Shown here piece after piece: positions 50,101-57,847 of a stretch of DNA of 64,000 bases. Origin of the DNA: Calliopum simillimum (taxonomy: Eukaryota; Arthropoda; Insecta; Diptera; Lauxaniidae); NCBI GenBank assembly GCA_951812925.1, contig OX638372.1:8618001-8682000 (forward strand), in the 5' to 3' direction. The stretch's first letter is position 1, and every line of letters begins with the position of its first letter. The translations under genes were made by a program, and so were the position numbers. The notes under the pieces are model-generated. The model did no database searches and was not told the origin of the DNA. It was given only the letters and a program-made list of their open reading frames with translations.

Positions 50101-52096
50101 TCCAAAATAATCGGTCTGTATATAAGAGATGTCTCCAGCCGCAGGAAGGGAGAGTAGCCGCAAGTTTGGACGCGGGCGGAAAGTAAAGCCCTTTTCTAGC
50201 GACTAGATTTTTCATATGTTTAAAAATTTAAATAATTTAGAAAAAAGGATGGGTTGAGCATTTTTTTACTGAATTCGAATTGCCGGAAAACCTATCAGAG
50301 GTCTAACATTGCCGAATTTTTGCGTAATTTTTCAAATAGCGATGAAAGATAATTAACAAACAAGTAATATTGGCGCATTTTACAATTAGATATCGAACTT
50401 CGTACTATTTTTGTATTTTCACTTTTTCGGTGAAAAAATTAAATCGACTTGAGAGTTCTTACCAATTTTTTCATTGTTGATATTTAACAAACAGCTTCAA
50501 TAGGGGTTGTAAACTCAATGCAACAAGAAAGTTTAGCACAAGTCTACGCCAATCGTTTAGAAAAATAAATCATAACAAAAGTAGAAATATAACTCGAATA
50601 ACCTTAAAAATTATCCCAATTTCCTCTACTAAGTAGGAATACCTTAAAGTAATGAACCATAACAACGATCAAACTACAGACAAACAAAAACAAAAAAAAA
50701 TGAACTTACCGCGTGTCAAACTTCCGGGTGAATATGTTGGCTGCGACACTGTTGTACCATACGGTGACACCTTTTCGTTCGATGCCGACGCTGTTGTTGT
50801 TGCTGTCGACGACGATGAGGACGATACCAAATTTCCACCTGTCGCTGACGCTGCCGAAACTGATACAACACCCTCACGTATATCCTGCATTACAGATGCA
50901 GCACGACTGCCCACCCCTGCAGGTTGTAAAATCGTATACTGTTTGGTGGTATCACCACCGCCACCACCATTGGCAGCTGTTGCTGCGGCGGCGGCCACAT
51001 GTGATTTCGTCGTTGTTGCCGCCGTTACTTCACTATGTGAATCTTTCAATATGTCAGCTGATGATTTGGGTGAAAGTTTTCCATCAGCATTAGCTGGTAT
51101 TGCACTGCTACTGACGCTGCCGCCGCCGATATGTGATGATGACGAAATGTCAAAACCTCCATTTGTAGCTGAAGTTGGTAGACGTGGTGGTGGTAGTGGC
51201 AGCAATGTCAACATGCCCCCCGTTGATGGATCAACTGCATGTTGCTGATAACTTAGAAATGCTGAAGATTCCATACCGGTGGTACCGTAGGCACCTAAAT
51301 GTGGTGGCGGTGGTGGGGCGCCTGGGTATGAGACAATGCCATTACGTTTTATATCCACTGGTGGCTTAAATGCAGATGCCTGTGAGAATGCCGTCTTTTT
51401 GCGTTCATCGTTTAGCGGCGTATCGTGATTTTGTGCATTGATGCGCGCCTGATCATTCTCCTTTTGCCGGTGGAAATGCAAAAGATCGGATGTGTGATTC
51501 GTGATCATTGAGGACTCGTTACGTTTGAAATTGATCAAAGACTTGGTATCATACTTTTGTTTCTCTTCGAAAAGATTTTGAAATGGTGGTGGATTTTCGT
51601 CTTGATCCTGTAAGCGATAGAGATTATTGCGCGCCTCAGGCCAACTGCCGGAGAGACTTTTGAGTGCTGCTTGAGTTTCGCGTATCAAAGTTTCATCATC
51701 TTGATCGTCGGGATTTGATTTGATCGGTGGTGGTGGAGGCGGTGGTTGTGGTGATGAATTGTGTATGGTTGTTGTATTGGTTAACATTGTTGTTGGTACT
51801 ATTGTTGTTGTTGGTGATAATAATTTGTTATTATTGCTGTTGTTGTTAACAGCAGCGCCAGCACTGTTTATTGAACGTTTTTTCTGTGGCAACGTCGATT
51901 TCTCATCCTGCTGCTGCTGTAGCGTTTTGTTATGCGTTTCGTCATCGCGACTGGAGCGTTTTTTACGTTTAATTGCTGTTTCGTGTTCGTCACCTTTATT
52001 ATTGTTGTTGTTATTAATGTTGTTGTTGTTATTATTATTGTTATTTTCAGCTAAAGTTGTTGTCTCCTTGGAGAGCGGTCTTTTGGATAGCGCCAT
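20484..52096 (-). CDS. MYT1/NZF-family C2HC zinc-finger transcription factor, 13 coding exons
   Basis: Spliced coding sequence on the minus strand, in order: 52096-50710, 43838-43766, 43657-43617, 42788-42582, 42448-40864, 40769-40507, 39580-39352, 36391-36197, 33544-33482, 33413-33301, 33183-33103, 32329-31911, 21356-20484. All introns start GT and end AG, phases agree at every junction, and the total is 5,529 nt (1,842 aa plus TAA). Seen: four complete fingers of the NZF pattern C-x4-C-x4-H-x7-H-x5-C starting near residues 467, 511, 1283 and 1328, an orphan SLTGCP half-finger near 1262, a coiled coil near 1510-1552, and a C-terminal FDSYISKL motif. Known for the family: nuclear proteins binding AAGTT-type sites, driving neuronal differentiation mainly by repression. 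Vertebrate MYT1L is about 1,190 aa with six fingers; the extra length here is homopolymer-rich. I believe the Drosophila orthologue is CG43689, from memory and unchecked. The family call is very secure; individual exon ends are predictions. Confidence 0.94.
21733..23165. mobile_element. 1.4-kb near-spacerless palindrome (foldback element)
   Basis: The inner 860 bases (about 22021-22882) fold on a centre near 22452 with arms of about 430 bases, most bases pairing: CGATTTTTGAGGTTATACCT on the left faces AGGTATAACCTCAAAAATCG on the right. Weaker pairing continues out to about 21733 and 23165 (TCATCCAAAATC faces GATTTTGGATGA). There is no coding capacity. It is noncoding repeat DNA inside the big intron. 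Confidence 0.9.
23220..23330 (+). repeat. Dispersed repeat shared with 49.9 kb, copy A
   Basis: GCAGTTCCGAGAAAT, AAAATATTGAAATATTGTG and GAGCCAAAATTCT occur in the same order at 49901-50005. Noncoding; family unknown. Confidence 0.65.
25800..26665 (-). mobile_element. DINE-like composite repeat, inverted copy B
   Basis: Inverted relative to copy A at 15.9-18.2 kb: it starts with GGCCTGGCCAAACATTAAAT, carries about three units of roughly 150 bases with CCACGCCTTCTTGTCTGAGT-like words, and ends with CAGACGGACATGGCTATATC and AACGGAAGGACAAAG. It lacks the 1.4-kb insertion, so it shows the unfilled arrangement. Confidence 0.7.
27985..28300. promoter_or_regulatory. GC-rich patch in the big intron
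   Basis: Two CGGCGGC-containing clusters (about 28030 and 28235) separated by AT-rich sequence with GTT/AAC words. Their composition resembles fly promoter or 5' UTR DNA. A possible use is an internal promoter for a short transcript; there is no direct evidence. Confidence 0.2.
30170..30450 (-). repeat. Interspersed repeat, inverted copy B
   Basis: Reverse complement of the repeat at 5750-6075, with the matching TCTCTTCTTGCGCCTC and CTCTCTTTCTCGTGATAA words. Diverged by many small changes. Confidence 0.65.
30590..30835. mobile_element. Small inverted-repeat element
   Basis: The arm TTTTTCAAAAGGGCTTATAA near 30594 faces TTATAAGCCCTTTTGAAAAA near 30803, and the pairing continues inward through AAAAGTAATGTCATA and TATGACATTACTTTT. 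Arms of about 55 bases, no coding capacity. Confidence 0.75.
31911..32329 (-). CDS. Coding exon 12: Ser/Ala/Asn tract and coiled coil
   Basis: A 419-nt exon, residues about 1413-1552. It starts after ATGCAG in phase 1 ([11 protein letters not shown]), runs through a Ser/Ala/Asn/Thr-rich tract, and ends in a heptad-patterned helix ([20 protein letters not shown], then [20 protein letters not shown]). This matches the coiled coil at the C-terminus of vertebrate MYT1 proteins, which mediates dimerisation. The donor chosen is GTACGT after an Arg codon (phase 0), because it alone stays in frame with the last exon; a second candidate nine bases further along gives an early stop. Confidence 0.9.
33103..33183 (-). 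CDS. Coding exon 11: 27-codon linker before the coiled coil
   Basis: An 81-nt exon with a strong TTTCAG acceptor and GTGAGT donor, phase 1 on both sides. It encodes [20 protein letters not shown] followed by YPKGYT, a basic then aromatic linker without a finger. Vertebrate MYT1L has its sixth finger in this interval; nothing finger-like was found in the flanking introns. Because the exon is symmetrical it could be skipped without a frameshift. Confidence 0.88.
33301..33413 (-). CDS. Coding exon 10: end of finger 4 and linker helix
   Basis: A 113-nt exon after a CATAG acceptor. It encodes [19 protein letters not shown], giving the last Cys of finger 4, then an Ala-rich, probably helical [18 protein letters not shown], and ends at a GTAAGT donor in phase 1. 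The RSASGCP wording matches the same finger in vertebrate MYT1L. The intron upstream is only 68 nt, a typical fly minimal intron. Confidence 0.92.
33482..33544 (-). CDS. Coding exon 9: first part of C2HC finger 4
   Basis: A 63-nt exon between an AAACAG acceptor and a GTAAAT donor, phase 2 on both sides. It encodes [20 protein letters not shown], the first four zinc ligands of finger 4. The donor falls inside the Ser codon after His-Arg, the same place as in finger 1. The counterpart is vertebrate finger 5 (CPVPGCDG, TGKYASHRSASGCP). Because its length is a multiple of three, skipping it would keep the frame and produce a second half-finger. Confidence 0.92.
33545..36196 (-). other. 2.65-kb intron with minisatellite
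   Basis: Intron between the finger-3 and finger-4 exons. Nearly half is the AAAATGTTGCAAAAA-type array at 33870-35075; the rest is AT-rich without a frame that could join the flanking exons. Confidence 0.7.
33870..35075 (+). repeat. Complex minisatellite of AAATGTTGCAAAAG-like units
   Basis: Short units of about 15-30 bases (GAAAAATGTTGCAAAAAGC and relatives) are organised in a longer period. The block starting GGATACATGTTACATAAG appears near 34268, 34454 and 34720; the last two blocks are almost identical over about 266 bases. The Lys/Cys/Gln-rich frames across it are artefacts of the repeat. Confidence 0.9.
36197..36391 (-). CDS. Coding exon 8: orphan half-finger plus C2HC finger 3
   Basis: A 195-nt exon, residues about 1262-1327. 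It opens with [13 protein letters not shown], which looks exactly like the second half of an NZF finger but has no CPTPGC half before it. It then encodes a complete finger, [19 protein letters not shown] and RSLSGCP, and a Lys-rich linker. Vertebrate MYT1L, as I recall it, has a similar orphan TLSGCPLADK stretch at the same place, followed by [14 protein letters not shown], so this finger is the counterpart of vertebrate finger 4. Acceptor CTTTAG and donor GTAAGT, both phase 2. Confidence 0.94.
36392..39351 (-). other. 2.96-kb intron with tandem repeat
   Basis: Intron upstream of the half-finger exon. I searched it, by eye, for the missing CPTPGC half of that finger and found none. It contains the 37.8-38.45 kb tandem repeat and AT-rich DNA. 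Confidence 0.7.
37800..38450. repeat. Tandem repeat, about 245-base period
   Basis: The words CCAACTTTTAT..CACAAAATAT recur near 37900, 38155 and 38390, each followed by AAAAGTTT and AAATAAAAGTT words; about two and a half divergent copies. Confidence 0.65.
39352..39580 (-). CDS. Coding exon 7: Tyr/Pro/Gly-rich spacer
   Basis: A 229-nt exon, residues about 1186-1262, after ATATAG (phase 1) and before a GTTAGT donor (phase 2). It encodes a Tyr/Pro/Gly-rich low-complexity stretch ([35 protein letters not shown]) ending KTKD plus two bases of a Ser codon. Tyr-Gly-Pro repeats like these are common in condensate-forming regions of nuclear proteins; that is inference. The junction with the next exon creates the orphan half-finger. 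Confidence 0.88.
39846..40307 (+). pseudogene. Fossil protein-coding fragment in an intron, plus strand
   Basis: Unlike the surrounding intron this stretch is GC-richer and translates into protein-like segments broken by stops and frameshifts. From 39846 it reads ...[21 protein letters not shown]... then a stop; a second frame reads [15 protein letters not shown]; from about 40045 a third frame reads [20 protein letters not shown]..., a [22 protein letters not shown], a TGA, then [18 protein letters not shown] to a stop at 40305. I do not recognise the family. It could be a decayed transposon or a retrocopy. It is antisense to the zinc-finger gene and cannot be one of its exons. Confidence 0.45.
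40507..40769 (-). CDS. Coding exon 6: Pro/Gly-rich spacer
   Basis: A 263-nt exon encoding residues about 1098-1185, after a TTTTCAG acceptor (phase 2 in) and before a GTAAGT donor (phase 1 out). The product ([12 protein letters not shown] ... YRDPSG) is rich in Pro and Gly with no recognisable domain. It is supported by matching phases on both sides, good splice sites, and a codon-like composition unlike the AT-rich introns around it. It could be spliced in only some transcripts, since removing exons 6 and 7 together leaves a phase-2 to phase-2 junction. Confidence 0.87.
40864..42448 (-). CDS. Coding exon 5: long low-complexity central region with poly-Q and DLS motifs
   Basis: Residues about 570-1098, a 1,585-nt exon. 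It begins after TTACAG in phase 1 (encoding [11 protein letters not shown]) and ends at a GTAGTG donor in phase 2. It contains an Asn/Ser run, His/Gln-rich stretches, an Ala run, and about 25 consecutive Gln (41103-41177, mixed CAG and CAA). Short hydrophobic motifs stand out: INLSVK near residue 973, VVDLS near 1033 and LDLSVT at about 1088. Vertebrate MYT1L carries similar NLS and LDLS motifs in its central MYT1 domain, so these are probably the conserved, partner-binding part. The rest is disordered and fast-evolving. Confidence 0.92.
42582..42788 (-). CDS. Coding exon 4: C2HC finger 2
   Basis: Residues about 501-570. A pyrimidine-rich acceptor ending CACCAG opens the exon in phase 1; it encodes [11 protein letters not shown] and then a whole finger, [11 protein letters not shown] followed by [15 protein letters not shown]. 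The Asn/Arg-rich loop is the signature of the third finger of vertebrate MYT1L, so fingers 1 and 2 here form the conserved central DNA-binding pair. After the finger come an Ala/Lys-rich helix-like stretch ([14 protein letters not shown]) and a GTTTGT donor in phase 1. A second possible acceptor six bases further in (TTAG) would also keep the frame but breaks the conserved EILAMHE-like match. Confidence 0.93.
43617..43657 (-). CDS. Coding exon 3: 41-nt microexon completing finger 1
   Basis: This 41-nt microexon begins after CTTTAG with the last base of the split Ser codon and encodes [13 protein letters not shown], giving the final Cys of finger 1 and the basic linker to finger 2. It ends at a GTAAGT donor in phase 1. 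The linker matches the HKDRVPPE-type linker between the paired fingers of vertebrate MYT1 proteins. It is too short for ORF-based gene finding, and skipping it would both shift the frame and remove the last zinc ligand. Confidence 0.92.
43766..43838 (-). CDS. Coding exon 2: first part of C2HC finger 1
   Basis: A 73-nt exon after a TTTCAG acceptor. It joins exon 1 in phase 1, completing an Asp codon, and encodes [20 protein letters not shown], which supplies both N-terminal Cys and both His of the first finger. The GTAAGT donor splits the following Ser codon (phase 2). The TGLY.HHR wording matches the second finger of vertebrate MYT1L closely, so the orthologous finger is clear. It follows a 6.9-kb intron. 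Confidence 0.93.
44017..44698. mobile_element. 682-bp element with long terminal inverted repeats
   Basis: Begins TTTAATTTCAGGTGGTTT and ends with its complement. Terminal arms of about 135-140 bases pair imperfectly, including GTAGTACTACATGAAA-like and CTTTGTATATGTATTAA words. The middle (44180-44560) has no intact frame. Flanks do not show a clear target duplication. Confidence 0.8.
45650..46250. mobile_element. Foldback element
   Basis: TTTCCTTTAATTTGGTAACA near 45860 faces TGTGTAACCAAGTTAAAGGA near 46030; pairing continues inward (GATTTGAGGTCAG with CTGAACTCAAATC) and outward (GGCGGCCATTT with AAATGGCCGCC). Centre near 45950. Noncoding. Confidence 0.75.
48847..48972. repeat. Short inverted repeat
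   Basis: TTTCACAATGTTCAGTTAAG faces TTTTAACTGGAAATTGTGAAA across about 80 bases. The paired AGTTAA words suggest a tiny nonautonomous element. Confidence 0.45.
49901..50005 (+). repeat. Dispersed repeat shared with 23.2 kb, copy B
   Basis: Same order of words as at 23220-23330 with substitutions and small gaps. A related inverted stretch lies just upstream (49670-49715). Confidence 0.6.
50710..52096 (-). CDS. Coding exon 1: start codon and disordered N-terminus
   Basis: Residues 1-462. The ATG at 52096-52094 sits in a strong context (ACC before it, G after it), and the frame stays open for 1,387 nt to a GTAAGT donor at 50709 in phase 1. The product is disordered: an Asn run near the start, a basic cluster (IKRKKR) and a second one (QKKRS) that could be nuclear localisation signals, a seven-proline run, and Ser/Ala/Gly-rich stretches near the end. 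The N-terminal finger of vertebrate MYT1L has no counterpart here. The long open frames on the opposite strand are shadows of the simple codon runs. The only real doubt is whether another isoform starts in an upstream exon. Confidence 0.88.
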
Positions 52097-52160
52097 GGTA
52101 GGGCGTTACGTTACGCCTTATGTGAATGTGTATGCGTTTTAATAGAAAGTCGGAAATTTG
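52097..52160 (-). other. Probable 5' UTR part of the first coding exon, with splice acceptor
   Basis: Sixty-four bases upstream of the start codon on the minus strand there is a good splice acceptor (TTATTCTCAG), after which the sequence runs to the ATG without another start in a good context. This suggests the first coding exon is preceded by at least one noncoding exon further upstream. It is inference from one splice-site match. Confidence 0.5.
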
Positions 52161-55100
52161 CTGAGAATAAAATTTAATTTTTAGTAAGAATTTAAGTAGA
52201 ATTGATGATAAAACAACAACTTAAAATCTACATGAAAGACGTATGCAACAGATGTAGCTGCCAGTGACATCCTAATCAAAGTTAAGATCGTGTCTTTTAA
52301 GAGAACTTGTCAAAAAGTTTAAAAAAAAACTAACAAAACGAAATGTTCATTTGTTGAAAAAAGTTTTATCAAAAAAATATCCATAAAATAAAACATCCAA
52401 TGAAAAATATCCACATAATAACATCAAAAAAAAAAAACATCCAAAAATAAGAATTTCCAATAAAAAACCAGAGATTGTATTAATTAAAGCTAAATTATTT
52501 TGAAAGAAAATTAATGTTGGACATTCTTATGTTGGATATTTTTTTTTTTTTGGGTGTTTTATTAGAATTTTTTTTGATGTGTTTTTTTTTTTTTTTTGAT
52601 ATTTTTGAGTGGAATCACACTTTTACTACTTGGTAACGATATATTTGTTCAAAAGCTGATAAAGTTTTTGAAAAGATTCAAGAAAGTGCTGAGTTCACGA
52701 TATATGATCTAGTTAGGACCAAAACTCAATTTTGTCTCTGAAGTTTCCAGAAACAGCAATCCAAGTTTTAAGCAAAATTTCAGCTTATTTGCATATATTC
52801 AAAAGCCAGGAATCCAAGCATAGATTTTTGCTATTATCTGGTTATCTATTATCTACAAAAAACTTGATCTTTGAAATATTTGTTATCATTTAGCATGCAG
52901 CATATTTAACCAATTTTATGAATTTTTTAATACACAACAAGTTAAGTTTAGTTTGAATCGAATTATATTTTGCCGTAAGCTCTCATGTGAAAAAATACAA
53001 AATCACGTATTAATATTAAATGTATACGTATGTACTAGTAAAAACAAATCTTTTGTAAAAAAATTTTAAAAATAAAAGTTTACAAAAGTTTTTATAAAAT
53101 GTATAGCCCATTTTGTGATTTTTATTTCATAAAGACAAAAAAGTGATAAAAATTTAAAAACTTAAATTATTTTTACTACTAAAAAACAAAAACTAGACCT
53201 TAAAGTTTCCAGAGGACTGAGGCCAGGAAACAAATCGCCAATAAAAGGTTCTATGACGAAATTATAGAATTCAATATTAAAATGTAAGGAACCTATCGAC
53301 TAAAATATCAACGATCCGAGACAAATGCAAGCGATTCTAAGGTAAATTCACTTCGATCGTTTGTATCAGTTAAACAGCGACGTGCTAGATATGCTTTTTC
53401 ATCAAAATTTTAAGATGTTTTCATGAGCCATGAGGCTGAGATAAAAGCCGAGTGACAAGATCAATAATGTATTTTTTAATAAAACTAAGTTGGTAGAGTA
53501 GAACGGGGCAATGTCGTGCACTCAACTTTGACATGCTCGTAAAGCCGTACATCTCAAGCGAATGAGACGAGTAAGCATCCGATCGAAAGATAATTTCGTT
53601 GGTTACATCCATGTGTAACAACATTTGTGTAGCGAGAAATTGTGTTTGTGTAAGTGAATGTGCACGACATTACCCCAATGGTCGTTTAAAGGTCAACTTC
53701 GATAACTCGGTGAAGCCCAAATTTTTTTTGGAAATCAAATACTTCTTTTCTTTGACAGGATATTTCGTTTCAGAAAACACTTACCTGGTATATTTTCCCG
53801 CAAGGAAAATTATTTTTCTGACCCGATGAAAAAACACTTTTATCGTCCTGAAAGCGTACTTTTTGAAAAAAAGGTTACTCTGTAGAGACGAACTGGTGAA
53901 AATTGCTAGTATTATATGCATAAGCTCAGTAGGTCAGCAGGTACCTACCTTACGAACAGTTGGTAAATCATTCAATTCCTTGGGCTAAAACAGCCAGTGC
54001 ACGACATTACCCCCTGCACGACATTACCCCGTTCTACTCTAGTAATTGAAAAATTTCGCAATTGCTTTACATTTCTCTTTTTTAGTGGAAAACGTACGTA
54101 CGCGCCAGAAACTTTGTTTTATTTAGCATTCAAGTTTTTTTTTTCAGAAAAGGTACGTGGAAGAAGACTGAGAATTTGTCATTTTTAATGTACAATTTCT
54201 GCATAAAACATCTTTGGAATTAAGCATATTTTTAGTGTCACACTAGAAACAATTTAGAGGTTTAGTTTTGATCCGAAATCAATATTTAAAAAAATATACA
54301 AAACAAGTTGAGCGCCAAAATATTCTTTCGTGAGTAGAATCATCCATTTTCGAAAAGGTCCTAAACTTTTAAAATAAAAGATGTTAAAAATTTTTTATAA
54401 ACATTCACGCAAAAGAAAAAAAATTTTTAAAATCCTTTCTTTGAGTCGCTCAGACTCGGTCACTCCATAAAACATAAATTGAGAAAATTTGTGTTCTTAA
54501 TTGTGCTTATTTTAAAAATTCATATTTCAAAAAGTTCAGAAACTATAAAAAGAGCTATTTGACCAGAAATAAGTCAATTCTTTAATAACCAAGAATAACC
54601 AAATAATTACCAAAATGCCCTAACCGTATTGGTTTCTGGGCGACTAATTTATTGCATAAAAACTAAATTTCAAGCAGATATTAAAAATGCAAAATATAAG
54701 AACATTTAAGAACTAAATTTGAATCAGTGCGTCTTGGAATTCTTTACACCAAATGAAACAAATGTATATTTGAAAAAAGGAAATTAATTGTACAATTCGT
54801 CTAAATCATATAAGCTTGAATCACATAAATATTTAATTGTATTTTATCAAATAAATATTTCTTTGATTTAAACAAATCTTTAATGCTTTTTTGATTCCTC
54901 TTATACAAATCCACTATTCTAAAGAATTATTATCACCTTATAGTCGTAGAATTAACAAAGTCAAAAAATATTTTCACTGTCGCATATGAAAAGTATAAAG
55001 AAAATTTTCACTGAATCAAAACTTTTTTGTTAAATATTTAATAGAATATTTTTAAAAACATTTGATTAAATTGGTGAATGTTGAAACCCCACATATTAAA

Positions 55101-56876
55101 TTTTTACGATTTTGAGTTTTTGGTAGATTTTTATTGATAAGATGCCCAATCGTAACGTGTCTTAATCACTAAGCATTTCGTAATTTTTAAGACTAAACAA
55201 TTTCAATGAGTGTAGAAATCCCAAGTGTGGAAAAGAAAAATCCGAAAGTTTTTTTCATCTTCTGAAAAAAATACGGTGTTTTTAGCTTATTTGTGTGTTA
55301 AAGATTTTATAATGTTCGCTTGAACTTTGCCGTAAATGGGTTATAGCCTTGATTACCAAGCGTCATAATATTTGCTTGGAATGAAAGGAAAGGTTCAATA
55401 AAAAAAAAATAAAATTTGAAAACTATATTGTCGGCTCACAAGTAAAATACACTAAGTCAAATGACACAATTTTGAGATATCTAATTTGTGGAATTTCATC
55501 TTTTCATTTTATTTTGTTTTGACATTAAAAATAAATTGAAAATGGCTTTGACTTTTGACTTTTTGATTAAAATAGTTACTTGTTAACAGTAGATTTTACC
55601 AACTGAACCTGAAAAAGTAGATATATTTGAAAGGGTTGGACATGACAAACCCGCTTGATAGATTTAACTTTTGTAGTATGCTACATCTTTTAGGTAATGA
55701 TGTTCCTAATATATTTTTCATAAAATATATAATATATCATTAACGAAGGGATTGTTATATTTTAGAAACACTAAGCTTTGTGTGTTTCCAATGAGGTTCT
55801 TATTTCACTTCTCTACGTATACCAAATGGTTTCCAATATATTTGATCAGTTCACGACACAAGTCTCTCTTTTTTGGTATATACCATGATTAATATTGATA
55901 AGTTGATGTTTGTGACAAAGAAATATTTATTTTGAACAAAAAATAATTTGGTAACTATTAATAAAAATACTATTGACTCAATAACATTGCCTAGATATGC
56001 CGCTTGGTAAGTGATATCAAATAGTTAGATATTTTATTTGCGTTAGAGAAACCGTATCACGGAGTGTTATTACCTCCACATCAAAATTATGAAATTGTTT
56101 GTTATGAACGAATAAGTACATATTAATAAAATGAAATAAATGTAATTCATGATTTTAAAATTTATTGATTCTTGTTGCATTGAATTAAGTTACGTAGCTT
56201 AGCCCTGAAGTATATTCATACAGTTTGGGAAAGCAAAAAAATTAAAAAAATAACGGACTTTTAATGGTGAAATTACCTAATTATAAATAATGAGCACTTA
56301 AGTTTTATTTTCGGAAAATTTTCTTTAATTTATTTTATTTATGCTGCACTTAAGAATTTGAAAATACTTTTCGATCTATGAATGTATTTCATATCCATTT
56401 TATATACTTATGTGGCACTTAAAATTCACTTGTCACACTTTGAACGGGTACAAAACTTTTGGTTTTTTCCAAATTCATCAACGATGAAAATTTTATTTTT
56501 AAAAACTTTAAATCACCAAAGTTTGTTCCACGTTATGCCGCAAAAAGTTTCGAGACTGGGCAACAAAAATTTGCAGAAGATCGAAAAAATCACTTGGCTG
56601 ACGCGTCGACGTTTAAACTTTTCAAAGTAATGAAAAGTTTTTACGCGCCGGCTTCACTTTCATATGAAACTGAAGAAATTTTATAGGTTTTCTTGCTTTC
56701 ACTGTTGCGCTTTGTTATGTAAAATTTTTCGGCCAAACTGCTGCTGATAACTTGGTTAGTTTTCAAGAAACTTTTGTTTCGTTACACGCACAAACACACA
56801 CACACACACGCAAAGAACAAACTTTACGAATTTGCAATGTCTCGACGCGACGCCGCGATGCGTTGCGTTGCGATGC
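52161..56876. other. Upstream AT-rich DNA, no coding region recognised
   Basis: Between the first coding exon and the candidate start region. 52330-52610 has AACATCC/GGATGTT-like inverted low-complexity sequence with long A and T runs. 53496-54039 is a transposon. The rest is AT-rich with chance frames only. It would be a 5' UTR intron if the upstream initiator is real. Confidence 0.5.
53496..54039. mobile_element. 544-bp TA-flanked element with TGTCGTGCA subterminal repeats
   Basis: Ends are inverted repeats of about 25 bases with one mismatch (GAGTAGAACGGGG, then CAATGTCGTGCA or TAATGTCGTGCA), flanked by TA on both sides. The subterminal word TGCACGACATTACCCC recurs inside near 53661 and twice in tandem at the right end. 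No intact transposase frame; a nonautonomous Tc1/mariner or pogo-like element is most likely. Confidence 0.8.
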
Positions 56877-56882
56877 GACTGA
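56877..56882 (-). promoter_or_regulatory. Candidate initiator (TCAGTC) in a GC-rich patch
   Basis: On the minus strand the hexamer TCAGTC matches the fly initiator, with the A at 56880 as a possible +1. It lies in the only markedly GC- and CpG-rich stretch upstream of the gene (about 56820-56920), with a weak TTTATT about 26-31 bases upstream. Downstream sequence resembles a fly 5' UTR (ACAACAGTGAAAGC-like, no long frame). This could be the start of the zinc-finger transcript about 4.8 kb above its start codon; no donor was identified with confidence. Confidence 0.35.
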
Positions 56883-56999
56883 TGATTTCGCGCGCGTACC
56901 GCTCGAATAAAGCGCGAATTTAATAAAAAGTTTGGTATTTTCAAAAAAACAGAAGGATAAAAACATCAAACTTTTGCCTTTTGTTGTTGTAGTTGTTGG

Positions 57000-57480
57000 C
57001 AGTTGATGAAACTTTTTTATGGCTTTGTTTTATGTTGTGTACGCGCGGACGACGACGGCGAATGAATGAATGAATGCAGCAGTGTAGGTCTGTGTATTTA
57101 ATTCCACAACGCATTCACTTCAAAACTTTGCACACATATACACAGTGTAGTTATTAAATACCGTTAGATTGTTTTTTTTTTTTTTTTGTGATATGGGCAC
57201 ACAGAGTTTTGGAAAAAATTCTTTTTTTCTTCGGGGAAACTCACAAAATTTGTGTCTCTACCTGTTCTAAGTTCGCAGCTAACTGGCATCAAACTACCCG
57301 AGCAGAGTTTTCCAAAGTTGTCGAACTTTCGACAACGCAATGAAAATTGCAGTCAGTCGTTGTCGTCGTCGTCGTAGTAGTCATTGTCGCTGGTAGCGGG
57401 CAGCACATTACGAGCTCGTGTCCTTTGAATCCCCCCTTGTGTTCGGTTTGAACTTCGTATGTTGAGCATTTAGTTGTTGT
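57000..57480. promoter_or_regulatory. CpG- and trinucleotide-rich upstream region
   Basis: This stretch has (GTC)n runs near 57358-57376, a short GAAT repeat, and CG-rich words unlike the AT-rich surroundings. With the patch at 56.8 kb it forms the likeliest promoter-proximal region of the minus-strand gene. No TATA box or known operator was recognised. Confidence 0.3.
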
Positions 57481-57847
57481 TGTTTTAATTTGTTGTCTGC
57501 TTTCGTTCTTTTTCACAAACGTTACAAATATTTAGCTGATGCTCCCAATAGTATGCAATGCAATACTTTGTCTCATTCACACAAGTGGCGGGGAGGGGTT
57601 GGAGTTTTGGAGAATGTATCAAAGCAAAAGAGCGGCAAGCAAATCAGTGGGAGAACATATCTAAGGGTGGTTGTTTTCCATCGGAGTTGCCACTATTAAA
57701 TGGGGTTCTGAAAAATGTAAACAAACGTGCAAAATGCTGGAGAAATGAAGAAAGTCAATGTTACGATAATAGTTAGTGCTGTCACCGTAGATGACGGGAA
57801 AATATGATCATAAGCGATATGACCCTAGAACTAGAGAATCTTTTTAA

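Larger units (their letters stand above)
43839..50709 (-). other. 6.9-kb first coding intron
   Basis: Between the N-terminal exon and finger 1. It contains the 44.0-44.7 kb inverted-repeat element, the 45.65-46.25 kb foldback, a small hairpin near 48.85 kb and the 49.9 kb dispersed repeat. No NZF-type finger or other in-frame exon was seen in it. Confidence 0.65.

Noticed and set aside
50652..51248. 198-codon plus-strand frame
   Set aside because: Antisense shadow of the first coding exon; its valine/alanine-rich makeup mirrors the codon runs of the real frame.
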